A DNA stretch of 64,000 nucleotides from Nocardia vinacea (GCF_035920345.1 NZ_CP109149.1:186001-250000), one strand, 5' to 3'. Counted from the stretch's first letter, positions 1-8,150 are shown. Numbers and translations: made by a program. Notes: generated from the sequence alone by a model not told the origin.

Positions 1-1
1 C

Positions 2-127
2 GGATTGCACTCCTTCGCCAGCGCCTTGGCTGATGGGGTCGGCCGGCATCTCGTCGCGCGAATCATAAAGCGACTGCTCGGGAACCGGTCCGCGAAAGTC
101 GCTCCGCCTCAGGTCTCGATCGTGTGA
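2..127 (+). CDS. C-terminal end of a gene entering from the left
   Basis: The frame starting at base 2 is open for 41 codons and ends in TGA at 125-127. Third codon positions are mostly G or C, as in the real genes of this window, whereas the other two forward frames stop early. The visible peptide is basic and ends in VSIV. No domain can be recognised from such a short tail. It precedes the membrane or secretion-like genes that begin near 480 and may belong with them. This is an inference from codon composition alone. Confidence 0.4.
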   Translation, partial: GLHSFASALADGVGRHLVARIIKRLLGNRSAKVAPPQVSIV

Positions 128-207
128 AGCCCAAGCTCAGCCACCTGTGCAGCCGATTCGGGCCTCCGTCTGCGGAGCGGAAGTGAAGGTCAAGTGCCCA
201 CGAACAG

Positions 208-261
208 TTGCAAACACTGTTAGCAAACAAGTATCGTGCGAATTGCGAACAATGTTCACAA
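208..261 (+). promoter_or_regulatory. Promoter with paired palindromic operators, copy 1
   Basis: Two 19-bp imperfect palindromes lie 35 bp apart at 208-226 and 243-261. Both fit TTGCRAACNNNGTTNRCAA, where the left half is TTGC(A/G)AAC. The first overlaps a -35-like TTGCAA (208-213). An 18-bp spacer leads to a -10-like TATCGT at 232-237, and the second palindrome covers the likely transcription start. A strong AGGAGG follows at 263-268, then a GTG at 274. Near-identical cassettes occur at 5797-5851 (opposite strand) and 12123-12175, the last next to a TetR gene, so TetR binding is inferred. Confidence 0.75.
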
Positions 262-273
262 TAGGAGGTCTTG

Positions 274-479
274 GTGGGCTGTTGTCGACGATCCATGGTC
301 GTCGTGGGAGGAGCCGGTTCCACTCACCTGGCCGTGCCCGCGGAGGCGCTCAGCCGCTGCGTCGTGGTCGATCCGCTCGGGCTGAGTTCGTGCGGAATGT
401 CCGAACTGACTTGGTGGCCACGGAGCCGCAGGTGTTCTGAACCGGGTTCGCCTGGTCCACGACCTCTGGGTGGGCATCG
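274..479 (+). pseudogene. Decayed gene start behind operator copy 1
   Basis: After AGGAGG comes GTG GGC TGT TGT. Compared with the leader of copy 2 (ATG GCT GTC GTC on the minus strand at 5785), this copy has one extra G just after the start codon. Removing it restores a start reading VAVVDD, parallel to MAVVDA in copy 2. As it stands the frame gives a 69-residue Arg/Ser-rich peptide without recognisable features. I read the stretch as the shifted remnant of a gene once driven by the upstream promoter. No other gene is visible before 480. Confidence 0.35.
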
Positions 480-1124
480 ATGAGGTCGTGGATTTCGCGG
501 TGCCGGCTTTCGTTGCCGACGTGGGAGTCGGTGTTGACGGCCCTTGCCGAGTGGCACCCCAGCATGCTCAGCCGACAGATTCCGGCGTGGGTTCGCGCCT
601 CGCGGCGGCGGACCAGGATCGTGTGGTTCATCGTTTTGGCCTTCGTGCTGGTTGTTTGGCCCGGCTTACTCGGCGCGGTCGCCATGGCGCAAATCGATAC
701 TGTGTCGGACGGACCGCCCGGGATCGCAGGAGTGGGCTGGATGAATGGTCTGCCGCCAGAGGAGACCGGTCTGCCGCCAGAGGATCGGGGGGCTCCGCAA
801 GAAGTAACCGGTGAGCAAGGTTTGAGTGACCTCGGTTTGACTCCAGGAGATGTGGACACTGGCTCGTCGGATTCGACAACGCCATCCAACCCACTGGCGC
901 CGCCTCCGCAGACGGGACAACCGGCAGCCGGTTCGGCGCCCCCTCCGAGTCAATCGGTTGTAGCCCCCAGCGGCACGTCCGCAGCGCCCGCGGACAACGG
1001 GATGTCGCCGCGGGCGCCTGGCACTGACGGGGCCGTCGACTGTATCTTCCCGGACGGGGAGACTCAGAAGGTCCCGGTGGTGGCAGCTCTGGGACTCACT
1101 GCTCCCGTATCGATCGACATATAG
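480..1124 (+). CDS. Membrane-anchored or secreted Pro-rich protein
   Basis: The 214-residue product is not of a family I recognise. A basic stretch (ASRRRTR, about residues 40-46) is followed by one hydrophobic segment ending in AVAMAQ, which looks like a signal peptide or anchor. The rest is a low-complexity Pro/Ser/Gly linker that includes a short tandem GLPPE repeat, and two cysteine-free stretches flank a single late Cys. The start is uncertain, since the in-frame ATG at 564 would place the signal nearer the N-terminus. It lies 13 bp upstream of a polytopic membrane gene and probably shares its operon. The next protein has a very similar Arg-rich hydrophobic N-terminus, which suggests a joint envelope apparatus. 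Confidence 0.6.
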   Translation: MRSWISRCRLSLPTWESVLTALAEWHPSMLSRQIPAWVRASRRRTRIVWFIVLAFVLVVWPGLLGAVAMAQIDTVSDGPPGIAGVGWMNGLPPEETGLPPEDRGAPQEVTGEQGLSDLGLTPGDVDTGSSDSTTPSNPLAPPPQTGQPAAGSAPPPSQSVVAPSGTSAAPADNGMSPRAPGTDGAVDCIFPDGETQKVPVVAALGLTAPVSIDI

Positions 1125-1137
1125 GACGCGGGCGGCG

Positions 1138-2481
1138 ATGGCGATCTGGATACGGCGGGTGCGGTTTCGGCGGCCGCCCGCCGTGGTGCCGCCGAGTGGA
1201 TGTGGTCGGAAGCTGGTATGGACGGTGAGAGGGCCTCAGGGCAGGCGTAGGTGCTCGTCGGTATTGGAGCCGGAGGAGTTCTGGAATCCGGAGCGGTGGC
1301 GGCCGGGTGCCGTGGCAGGACGCTGCTTCGTATGGATCAATTCCGGTCGGCGTCGGCGTCGGGTGGTCTGGATCTTGATTGCTGTTGTTGTGTTCCTGGC
1401 TATACCAGGGATCTTTGATGGAATGGCACGCGGGCAGACCGGGACTGGGGGCGGTGGCGGCTCCGGCATCGACGTACTCGATTGGATGGATATCCGGGAC
1501 TCCGAGGGTGTGCCGGCGACGAGTTATCAGATCTCGACAGATGATGGAGGCCTTTTTCACCCGGGCGACACGGTGAGATCTGCCGTGCTCAATTTGGAGG
1601 TCCAGATCTGGCTGTTCCTGCAGATTCCCGCGTGCGAGTTCGTGGGCTTTTCGGCTGGTTACGAATGGCTGGACCCGTTTCATCGTGCTTTGACCGGTGT
1701 TGCGGAGAATCTTACCAGGCAGGTTGCCACACCGCAGGTGCTTTTCACTGCGGCAGCGATAGGCTCTTTAATTGTTGCACTGTTCGTTGTGCGGGGCTAT
1801 TTTGCTCGGGCTACGACGCAGGTGTGTTTCATGCTGTTGGTGGCAGTGTTGGGTCCGGTATTTCTTGCGGAGCCTCTAGCCGAAGTGCTGGCTCCGAACG
1901 GTCTCCTGGCTCAAGGGCGTGATCTCGGTATCTCGGTGGCGGCCGGTCTCAACGGTGATGCTGACCCGAATCCGGCCGATCAGGTGGAAGTCATGCAGGC
2001 TGGTTTGGTCGACAACCTGCTGCGGCATCCGCTGCAGGTATTGAATTTCGGTCACGTCGTCGATCGGTCGCCGGCCTGTCGTGATGCTTGGTCGACCGCG
2101 GTTCTCTCGGGCGATGATTCCGATATCAGGGAAGCAATGCGTGACTGCGGCGACTCGGCCGCTTATGAGAGGGCTTCCGAGCCGACCTGGGGACAGGTGG
2201 GGTCCGGTTTGGTGATCATTTTTCTGTCCCCACTTGCATCGCTGGTATTGATAATGGTCTCATTCATGATTATCCGAGACGGTTGTTATGCTATCTATCA
2301 CGGTTTCATGACAATTTTTGGTTTTGCTGCAGGCGGATTCATTTACGGACCGACGCAAACTTTTCTGATAAGGAATGTGGTGGATGCGTTTATAGCTGCC
2401 GGTCGAATGGCCGCATACACCATATTTCTCGGCGTATACACACTTTTTCTCAACAATATGTTTCTGCAGGCAGGCGGCTAG
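1138..2481 (+). CDS. Polytopic membrane protein, TrbL/VirB6-like
   Basis: The 447-residue protein begins with a basic leader. A signal-like segment follows (RRRRVVWILIA, about residues 65-75), then a Gly-rich linker, and then several hydrophobic stretches: near 200-260 two or three helices, and near 345-445 a C-terminal cluster of about four. A large polar loop with several Cys residues separates the groups. This layout resembles the TrbL/VirB6-like channel proteins of actinobacterial conjugative elements, but the assignment rests on topology only. The stop codon TAG abuts the start of the next gene, so the two are almost certainly co-transcribed. Confidence 0.65.
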   Translation: MAIWIRRVRFRRPPAVVPPSGCGRKLVWTVRGPQGRRRCSSVLEPEEFWNPERWRPGAVAGRCFVWINSGRRRRRVVWILIAVVVFLAIPGIFDGMARGQTGTGGGGGSGIDVLDWMDIRDSEGVPATSYQISTDDGGLFHPGDTVRSAVLNLEVQIWLFLQIPACEFVGFSAGYEWLDPFHRALTGVAENLTRQVATPQVLFTAAAIGSLIVALFVVRGYFARATTQVCFMLLVAVLGPVFLAEPLAEVLAPNGLLAQGRDLGISVAAGLNGDADPNPADQVEVMQAGLVDNLLRHPLQVLNFGHVVDRSPACRDAWSTAVLSGDDSDIREAMRDCGDSAAYERASEPTWGQVGSGLVIIFLSPLASLVLIMVSFMIIRDGCYAIYHGFMTIFGFAAGGFIYGPTQTFLIRNVVDAFIAAGRMAAYTIFLGVYTLFLNNMFLQAGG

Positions 2482-3726
2482 GTGATGGAAATATTGTTCC
2501 TCTGCGCTGTTGTGAACGTGGTCGCAATCTTCCAGGTCCGCAACCTGAGTCGGGCAATGCGAGGTGGTAGTGACTGGATCGCCAACCGGCTCGGGCTCGC
2601 GGCGCAGGGTTCCTCGAGCCCAGGCCATGGTGGCGGAGGCGGTTCTCGCGCCTTGGGGATGGGCGTGGTCGGTGCTGCCCAGTCCATGCCGGCCCATGTA
2701 CTTGCCGGGTTCGCTGCGGCGAGTACAGTCAACAGTTCGCCCATCGCCGAATGGCTTTTCGGCGGGCGAGGTCGGCCGCTCAGTTCCGATGCGAAGCGTA
2801 GGCGCAGGGTGGAGAAGAAGACGTTGTCGGGGTGGGATGAAATAGCGGCTGAGTGGGCCAATTCGTATCAGCCTATTCGGCAGTTCAATAATGCTGGTCT
2901 CCGTGCGTTTCGTGATCCGGATCATTTCGCCGCCAACGTCGGTCGTATTGTCGGGCACCGCAATGTCCGGTCGGTAATCGGTCGAGGCGGTGTAAACTCT
3001 GCGAGAGGAGCATCGGCGATCATCGAAGGCGTGATCTGGGATGGCGCTGGGTCGGCAGAAAGGGCCCGCGGCGCCATGTTGGCTGCAGGCTACACCGATG
3101 AAAGGGTAATAGAAGCGGCCATCGCGGCTCGCAGCCATGTCGGCGGACGTGTCAAGTCTGAGCCATGGCAGAACGATGAATTGTCGATGTACATGGCTGC
3201 GTTGCGGAACTTTCAAGACGATCGGACTGCGGCGAACCTCGCGGAGGTCGAGACCTTCGCACTCAGATATCGCAATACGCACCGCGGGGGTGTGTCTTTC
3301 GATGATCCGGAACATGAGCGGCTTGCTCGGCATTACTTTGAGAACCCCGATCCTGATTCATGGCGGCAACTCCGAGATATAGCGGATGGCTTTGACCCTT
3401 CAGGGGAGCGAAAACCCGAAAATGTTGTGCCAGCGAATGCCCGTATACCGATCAATTTGGGTACCGGACTTGTGATGGTGAACAGAGAAGAGGCACAGCG
3501 CATTACAAGCTGGGTCGGCAACGAGCACCCACGGCAGATTGTGGAGTCGCTCGACAGGGTCATGGACTTGCCCGAGGGCGAGTTGCATTCAGACCGAGCC
3601 GACCGGCTGATCGCAGACCTACGCTGGCATAGCGTCCGTGCGAGCAACGACGACGTCAGGGCTGCCGGGCTGCACAGGAGCCCGTGGAGCCCGCCGCCCC
3701 CGCGGCCGTCCAGCCGGACACCGTGA
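2482..3726 (+). CDS. Hypothetical protein of a putative transfer operon
   Basis: The 414-residue protein starts with GTG directly after the TAG of the preceding gene (an in-frame ATG follows at 2485). The first 15 residues are hydrophobic (FLCAVVNVVAIF) and may insert in the membrane. A Gly/Ser-rich stretch follows near residue 50, and the remainder is polar and mostly helical with no motif I can name. Tight coupling to the TrbL-like gene suggests it belongs to the same apparatus. The last 22 residues are Pro/Arg-rich. A change to the third frame near 3660 would instead give an acidic tail ending at 3761, so a late frameshift is possible. Confidence 0.6.
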   Translation: MMEILFLCAVVNVVAIFQVRNLSRAMRGGSDWIANRLGLAAQGSSSPGHGGGGGSRALGMGVVGAAQSMPAHVLAGFAAASTVNSSPIAEWLFGGRGRPLSSDAKRRRRVEKKTLSGWDEIAAEWANSYQPIRQFNNAGLRAFRDPDHFAANVGRIVGHRNVRSVIGRGGVNSARGASAIIEGVIWDGAGSAERARGAMLAAGYTDERVIEAAIAARSHVGGRVKSEPWQNDELSMYMAALRNFQDDRTAANLAEVETFALRYRNTHRGGVSFDDPEHERLARHYFENPDPDSWRQLRDIADGFDPSGERKPENVVPANARIPINLGTGLVMVNREEAQRITSWVGNEHPRQIVESLDRVMDLPEGELHSDRADRLIADLRWHSVRASNDDVRAAGLHRSPWSPPPPRPSSRTP

Positions 3727-3893
3727 CAGCAGAAGACTCGAATGCCGAAGACGGGCTGTAGCCGTCGTCAATCAATCCCATCACCTAATCCGAAAATGAT
3801 GGTGACCCCAGCCTGTCGCTGGATCTCTCGGGTATGTTTGCGCGTGATGGCTCACTGCGGCAAACGCTGGTTGGCGGGAGCTCGCCCAACGGT

Positions 3894-4730
3894 CTAATGC
3901 GGTCTCGCAGTGGACGATTGACGGTCGCGAGGGTGTACTTGTCGCACAATGGTGGCGATGAAATGTCGGCTTATAGTTCGGGGGGCGTAGCGGAAGGCGA
4001 CGGTGGTGGCGCGATTGATGGCACCCGGAACTATGATCGCTCGTCCGCGCCGGTAGCCGCGCCAGCCGATTCGAGCGACAGTGTCGGCGCTCATCCAGGA
4101 CATGCGGGGCAGGCCGCTCGCATCGACGCCCGCCGCATCCTGTAATTCGGTCCGGGTGTACCCGGGACAGAGGCAGCTCACCCGGACACCGAAGGGTTTG
4201 ACTTCGTGATGGACCGACTCGCTGAGGGTGATCAGCGCCGCCTTGCTGGCGCTGTATGCGGCCAGACCTGGGCTTGCTTGTAGTCCGGCGGTGGAAGCGA
4301 TGTTGAGCACGCCGCCGCTGCCCTGCTGCACCAGCTGCGGCAGTAGGGCACGCATCAGGCGCATCGGGACCGCGGTATGTAACGCCAATTGTGCTACCGC
4401 CCGGTCGATTTCACTGTTGGCGAAGAAGGTGTAGTCGGTGACGCCAGCATTGTTGACCAGGTGCTGGATGGGCTCGGCCCGACTTCGCAACCGATCCTCC
4501 ACCCGCCGCACATCACTGTCGTTCTGCAGATCGGCGACGAGGACCTCGATGTTCGTTCCCGTGTCCTGCAGCTGTTCGGCCAGCTCGTCGAGCCGGTCGG
4601 CGCGCCGGGCGACCACGATCAGGTCGTGGCCGCTGCCGGCGAGCATCCGGGCGAACGCCGACCCGATTCCGCTGCTGGCTCCCGTAATCAGGACCCCGCC
4701 CCGCCGTGTTGTTTCCACGTGCACCACCAC
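3894..4730 (-). CDS. Short-chain dehydrogenase/reductase
   Basis: This is a classical SDR of about 278 residues, an NAD(P)-dependent oxidoreductase. The cofactor loop TGASSGIG lies near the N-terminus, the NNAG motif follows, and the catalytic Ser and YSASK are intact. I chose the GTG at 4730 because AGAGGA sits 9 bp upstream. Two further GTG codons follow directly, so the exact start is soft. It lies 40 bp downstream of the methyltransferase gene and is probably transcribed with it from the operator-controlled promoter at 5797-5851. The substrate is unknown. The pairing with an O-methyltransferase suggests modification of a small hydroxylated or acyl compound. Confidence 0.9.
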   Translation of the reverse strand: MVVHVETTRRGGVLITGASSGIGSAFARMLAGSGHDLIVVARRADRLDELAEQLQDTGTNIEVLVADLQNDSDVRRVEDRLRSRAEPIQHLVNNAGVTDYTFFANSEIDRAVAQLALHTAVPMRLMRALLPQLVQQGSGGVLNIASTAGLQASPGLAAYSASKAALITLSESVHHEVKPFGVRVSCLCPGYTRTELQDAAGVDASGLPRMSWMSADTVARIGWRGYRRGRAIIVPGAINRATTVAFRYAPRTISRHFIATIVRQVHPRDRQSSTARPH

Positions 4731-4770
4731 TAGCGACAGTCCTCTCTGTGCCGTAGTCGCGAATCGCCGG

Positions 4771-5595
4771 TCAGAAGCTCCAGCGGCCGATCGTGGCAAG
4801 CCGGCGCAACCCTGGAATGTACCGGGTCATCGCGAATTGCAGTCGTACACTGCGGGACAGTCCGGACTTCTGCCCCTCAGGCGTCCGGGGGTCGAACCAG
4901 TCGGAGGCGGCGAGGCACGCGGTCGTGCGATAGCCGAGTTGATCGAGTTCGGTTGGGTCGTCGATGCCCCAGTGCAATGTCGAACCGGTGTTGCGGGTGA
5001 TCGGTGTGGCCTTCTGCATCTTGACGCCGAGCTTGCTGAGCATGTCGGCGATCAGCTCGCCCGATGGGAACTTGCGGGCGAGCTGTCGCAGTAGTTCACC
5101 GCCTGCTTCCGGCTTCAGGTACACGAGCAGCCCTTCGGCCAGGAGGAGTGCGGGGCGATCGGAGGGGATGCGGTCGAGCCAGGCGAGGTCGGTGATCGGT
5201 GTGCCGATGAGGTGGTAGTTGGCGCGCTGCGGATAGATACGGGTACGCAGGTCGATCACCTCGGGATAGTCGATGTCGAACCATTGCACCGATGGTGGCG
5301 GGTCGAGCCGGAAGACTCGGCTGTCCATACCGCAGCCCAGGTGCAGCACGATAGCCTCGGTGTGGTCGTGCAGGTACTGCGCGGCCCAGTCGTCGATGAC
5401 CTTCGCGCGGGCCGCGATTCCCTCAGCGGAAGCCGCTGTGACACCGAGTCTTTGGAAGTCGTAGTCGATGTGCTCGAGAGCGTCCTCAGCTGCTTGATCG
5501 CCAAGGATCGGGTTCGCCAACCGGTTGTCGAGCACTTTGCTGTAGAGCGTCGCGAGCATGGTCGCCTTTTCCTCGGTGAAAGTGACCTTTTCCAT
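4771..5595 (-). CDS. SAM-dependent methyltransferase, LCM/TcmP type
   Basis: The 274-residue protein has the hallmarks of the leucine-carboxymethyltransferase-like class I methyltransferases common in Nocardia and Streptomyces. These are a SAM-binding LHLGCGMDSR motif near residue 85, an acidic VQWFDIDYPEVI strand end, and AEGLLVYL further on. Such enzymes O-methylate small molecules, carboxylates or polyketides, and the substrate here cannot be read from the sequence. The start at 5595 is supported by GGAGG 8 bp upstream. The gene sits 200 bp downstream of operator cassette copy 2 and upstream of an SDR, so TetR-controlled expression of a two-gene operon is likely. Confidence 0.9.
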   Translation of the reverse strand: MEKVTFTEEKATMLATLYSKVLDNRLANPILGDQAAEDALEHIDYDFQRLGVTAASAEGIAARAKVIDDWAAQYLHDHTEAIVLHLGCGMDSRVFRLDPPPSVQWFDIDYPEVIDLRTRIYPQRANYHLIGTPITDLAWLDRIPSDRPALLLAEGLLVYLKPEAGGELLRQLARKFPSGELIADMLSKLGVKMQKATPITRNTGSTLHWGIDDPTELDQLGYRTTACLAASDWFDPRTPEGQKSGLSRSVRLQFAMTRYIPGLRRLATIGRWSF

Positions 5596-5650
5596 CTGAA
5601 CCCTCCTCGAAACATCGGAACGGACCCGAACTTGTTGTCGGACAAGCCCT

Positions 5651-5785
5651 TCAGCACAGCAACCAAATTCCGTCAGGCACTCGACCGTCCTGACGTGATC
5701 TCGATGGCTGGACAGTGCAGCCGCCTCGGCGGACCGGATGTGGTCTCACCACACAACTCGATGCGTCGGCGTCGACGACAGCCAT
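5651..5785 (-). CDS. Short ORF or decayed gene start behind operator copy 2
   Basis: GGAGG is followed 5 bp later by an ATG that opens a 44-codon frame beginning MAVVDADASS and ending 56 bp before the methyltransferase start. The Shine-Dalgarno, spacing and MAVVD start are nearly the same as in operator copy 1, so the two derive from one ancestral gene 5' end. It could now serve as a translated leader for the methyltransferase operon or be a plain remnant. No family is recognisable. Confidence 0.35.
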   Translation of the reverse strand: MAVVDADASSCVVRPHPVRRGGCTVQPSRSRQDGRVPDGIWLLC

Positions 5786-5796
5786 TGAGACCTCCA

Positions 5797-5851
5797 TTGT
5801 GAACAATGTTCGCAATTCCGCACGATACTTGTTTGTTAACGACGTTCGCAA
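5797..5851 (-). promoter_or_regulatory. Promoter with paired palindromic operators, copy 2
   Basis: This minus-strand copy contains palindromes at 5833-5851 (TTGCGAACGTCGTTAACAA read on the minus strand) and 5797-5815 (TTGCGAACATTGTTCACAA), 36 bp apart. The -35-like TTGCGA lies at 5851-5846 and the -10-like TATCGT at 5827-5822. Some 45 of about 50 bases match copy 1, including the bases between the palindromes. It points towards the methyltransferase-SDR operon. Confidence 0.8.
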
Positions 5852-6038
5852 GTTGTCGGTGGTGCTTGGTCTCCGCTCCCGCAGCGCAGTCACAGGCCCT
5901 GGATCAGCTAAACGGCTTGCGGGGTTTGGTCGACCACAGAACCACCCGGCGACCGGTGTGCGCCGGACCGGCGAGCGGGTGCTGACTCGCTATCGAGAGA
6001 GCGGTGGTCGAGCAGACGGATCAGCGCGCCTTTCCTGG

Positions 6039-6066
6039 TTTACAATACGGATCAGATCTGTATTAT
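6039..6066 (+). promoter_or_regulatory. Promoter and operator of the downstream TetR gene
   Basis: TTTACA (6039-6044) and TATTAT (6061-6066) form a near-consensus promoter with a 16-bp spacer. The spacer is filled by a 21-bp palindrome at 6044-6064, AATACGGATC-A-GATCTGTATT, with 9 of 10 paired positions matching. Initiation about 7-8 bp after the -10 box would fall on the ATG at 6074, so the transcript would be leaderless. The operator placement is that expected for autorepression by the TetR protein. Confidence 0.75.
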
Positions 6067-6073
6067 AAGTGCC

Positions 6074-6709
6074 ATGAGTGCCGATGATCGTGCTCCTGGC
6101 CGTCCTCGGAGCAGGGAGGCCGATGCCGCTATCTTGAACGCCGCGCTGGAGCTGTTGATCGAACGCGGCGCCGAGGCGACCAGCATCGAGCTGGTTGCCC
6201 GGCGCGCCGGAGTCACCCGGGCAACTGTGTACCGGCGGTTCCCGGACAAGACTCGGCTGTTGATCGCGGCGATTGAGACAGCCTACAGCGACCCTCCGCG
6301 CACGCCGGAGATCCGCGACATCGAACACTTTTTGGCCGGTTCTGCATACGTCCTCGCCAACGCGCGCCTCCGCCGCCTCTTGCGGCGCCTCTACGACGCG
6401 ATCGATGACTATCCCGAGCTCGCTCGTGCCTACCACGACCTGTTCGGCCAGCATCGTGACCGGGCGCGCAAGGACGTGTTCGAGCGGGCCCGTGATCGCG
6501 GGCAGCTACCCGCGGACACTGACCCTGACGTGCTGCTGGACCTGCTCACCGGAGCGGTCTGGCAACACTTGGCCACCCGGCCGGACACCAGCACGGCCAA
6601 TGAAATCGAGCAGTACCTGCGCGCTGTGCTCCACCAGGCCGGCTACCGGCCCGACGCACATCAGCAACAACCTGTCGAGGACGGCAAACAGAGCCGGCCG
6701 ACTCAATGA
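6074..6709 (+). CDS. TetR/AcrR family transcriptional regulator
   Basis: The 211-residue repressor has an N-terminal helix-turn-helix (about residues 13-58: AILNAALELL, GVTRATVYRRFPDK) and an all-helical ligand domain of the C-terminal type often seen with YLRAVL near the end. It most likely binds the 21-bp palindrome in its own promoter. The start at 6074 is fixed by the promoter, and no Shine-Dalgarno is visible, in keeping with a leaderless message. The gene 13 bp downstream (6723) begins a small membrane protein later split by a transposon, so that protein was probably its co-transcribed target. Confidence 0.92.
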   Translation: MSADDRAPGRPRSREADAAILNAALELLIERGAEATSIELVARRAGVTRATVYRRFPDKTRLLIAAIETAYSDPPRTPEIRDIEHFLAGSAYVLANARLRRLLRRLYDAIDDYPELARAYHDLFGQHRDRARKDVFERARDRGQLPADTDPDVLLDLLTGAVWQHLATRPDTSTANEIEQYLRAVLHQAGYRPDAHQQQPVEDGKQSRPTQ

Positions 6710-6722
6710 GAGGAGCAGCAAT

Positions 6723-6812
6723 ATGTCAACCGCCAGCGTCGAGGCGCACGAACGTACTCGGGCGTTCGCCCGCGTCATCGGTCCCTATATCGGCACGTGG
6801 GACTGGATCTGA
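6723..6812 (+). pseudogene. 5' fragment of a split small membrane protein gene
   Basis: GAGAGGAG lies 7 bp before the ATG. The frame reads MSTASVEAHERTRAFARVIG and then PYIGT before running into foreign sequence and a TGA at 6810-6812. The 3' part of the same kind of gene resumes at about 10750 with AYIATFTTVYAIR. The sequence CCTATATCG occurs at both break points (6784 and 10750 regions). The whole gene would encode a protein of about 150 residues with four hydrophobic helices. It sits directly behind the TetR gene, as a target gene would. Confidence 0.75.
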
Positions 6813-6887
6813 GAAATCTGGCGCTTAGTGACCACCAGGGAACTCGACGTCGAACCACATGATGCGTTTCGGCCCTCGCGCGGTCGC

Positions 6888-7802
6888 TCAGGTGTCGATC
6901 TCGCCGACCCAGGTGTACTTCAGGAGCGCGGTGGGCAGGTACTCGGATTCGATGTCGATGGGGAAGCCGGCGTCGTGGGCAAGGCACGCGATGGCGAGCA
7001 GGTCGAGGGCGACGAGACCTCCCGAGCTGATGGCCCGATCCTCGGTCTCGGTCCAGTACTCCTTGTGCCACCGCAGCGCATCGGCCAGCGCGCTGTTGAA
7101 TTCCTCATGGTCCTGCTGGAGATAGCGATAGAAGAGAATGATCGGCGGATAGATGACCTTCAACAGGGCCTCCTTATCCTCCTTGCCGACAACCGGAGCC
7201 GCCTCCTCGTTGGGGCCGTCGAACCGAGCAGTTTGCGGGTCGGTGCCGTCGACTGCGGCGACCAGCTTGTCGCACATGTCTGGCCGGCCGAGCCAGAAGC
7301 TCTGCAGGGTCTCCACCCAGGAGTAGATGTACTCGAGAAGCACCGCACCCGACCCCAGCGACTCGCGCAACAGGGAGACAGGTACCTGCGCCAACTTCTC
7401 CAGGCGCTCGGTCTCCCGACAGATCAACGCGAGGTAGAAGGAGGTGACCCACGCCTCCGCGTTCACACAGAACTCTGGGCCGATCGCGGGCAGGGATCGC
7501 TCCTGCTCCTTGATCCGGACCGTTACAGTGCTGTCTTCGGCCGCGGTGGCCGCGGCGAACAGCGCGGAGCCGGTCTGCATGGCCGTGACCCACGCTTCCC
7601 ACGTCTCGAACTTCACCGCTTCCGGGTCCGTTGCACATCGCGACTGCGCCAGGGTCAGAGTCATGTTCAGGGCCTGGGCTCGTCTGACGCCCTTCGGCTT
7701 GTCGAGCCCGGCGATGACCCAGCTCGCGTTCTCCTTGAGCCCTGCTAGGCTCTCAGCCTCGTTGTCTATGGCACAGTCGTGGCGAGGAATGCTCGTGACC
7801 AC
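6888..7802 (-). CDS. Imm49 family immunity protein
   Basis: The 304-residue protein matches the actinobacterial Imm49 pattern as I know it. It opens IPRHD, has TWEAWVTAMQ.GSALF in the first third, FYLALICRE and YIYSWVETLQ.FW in the middle, and IYPPIILFYRYL and LRWHKEYW in the last third, with WVGE at the end. Imm49 proteins protect against polymorphic toxins, usually from a neighbouring gene. No toxin lies beside this one, because the upstream DNA is an IS5 remnant, so it is an orphan carried on the transposon. The GTG start at 7802 has AGGAG 6 bp upstream. The gene appears intact while all its neighbours are broken. Confidence 0.85.
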   Translation of the reverse strand: MVTSIPRHDCAIDNEAESLAGLKENASWVIAGLDKPKGVRRAQALNMTLTLAQSRCATDPEAVKFETWEAWVTAMQTGSALFAAATAAEDSTVTVRIKEQERSLPAIGPEFCVNAEAWVTSFYLALICRETERLEKLAQVPVSLLRESLGSGAVLLEYIYSWVETLQSFWLGRPDMCDKLVAAVDGTDPQTARFDGPNEEAAPVVGKEDKEALLKVIYPPIILFYRYLQQDHEEFNSALADALRWHKEYWTETEDRAISSGGLVALDLLAIACLAHDAGFPIDIESEYLPTALLKYTWVGEIDT

Positions 7803-7824
7803 GTGCTCTCCTGGTGGATCTCAA

Positions 7825-8150
7825 AGTTGCTCCAGCGAAGCACCAGCATAGGCACCACATCAGGCGCGACACGAGCGGGCAGTTCGGCCCGTCATCATGC
7901 GCCAGTAGCGGGACCGCGCCATCGCGGTCCTGTGTGCTGGCAGCGGTGACCACGACCGTCAGCAGCAGACCCATGGTGTCGGTGGCGATATGGCGTTTGC
8001 GGCCGCCGACTTTCTCAGCCGCCCCATCTCGTCCTCCCCGGTCGTTGCAGCCCGGCCCGCAGTACAACCGCATGATCGGACTGTCTTCGTCAGGGATGTT
8101 GAACGCCGGCCGGTGCTCCGGGGGCGTCGGGCGCAGATCGCAGAGCGCAT
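7825..8150 (-). pseudogene. IS5-family transposase remnant
   Basis: On the minus strand a frame reads GGRKRHIATDTMGLLLTVVV followed by TAASTQDRDGA, the highly conserved stretch around the second catalytic Asp of IS5-group DDE transposases. The sequence upstream and downstream is out of frame and shortened, with neither the first Asp region nor the C-terminal Glu region intact. It ends just before the Imm49 gene, whose own promoter may have come from this element. Confidence 0.75.
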
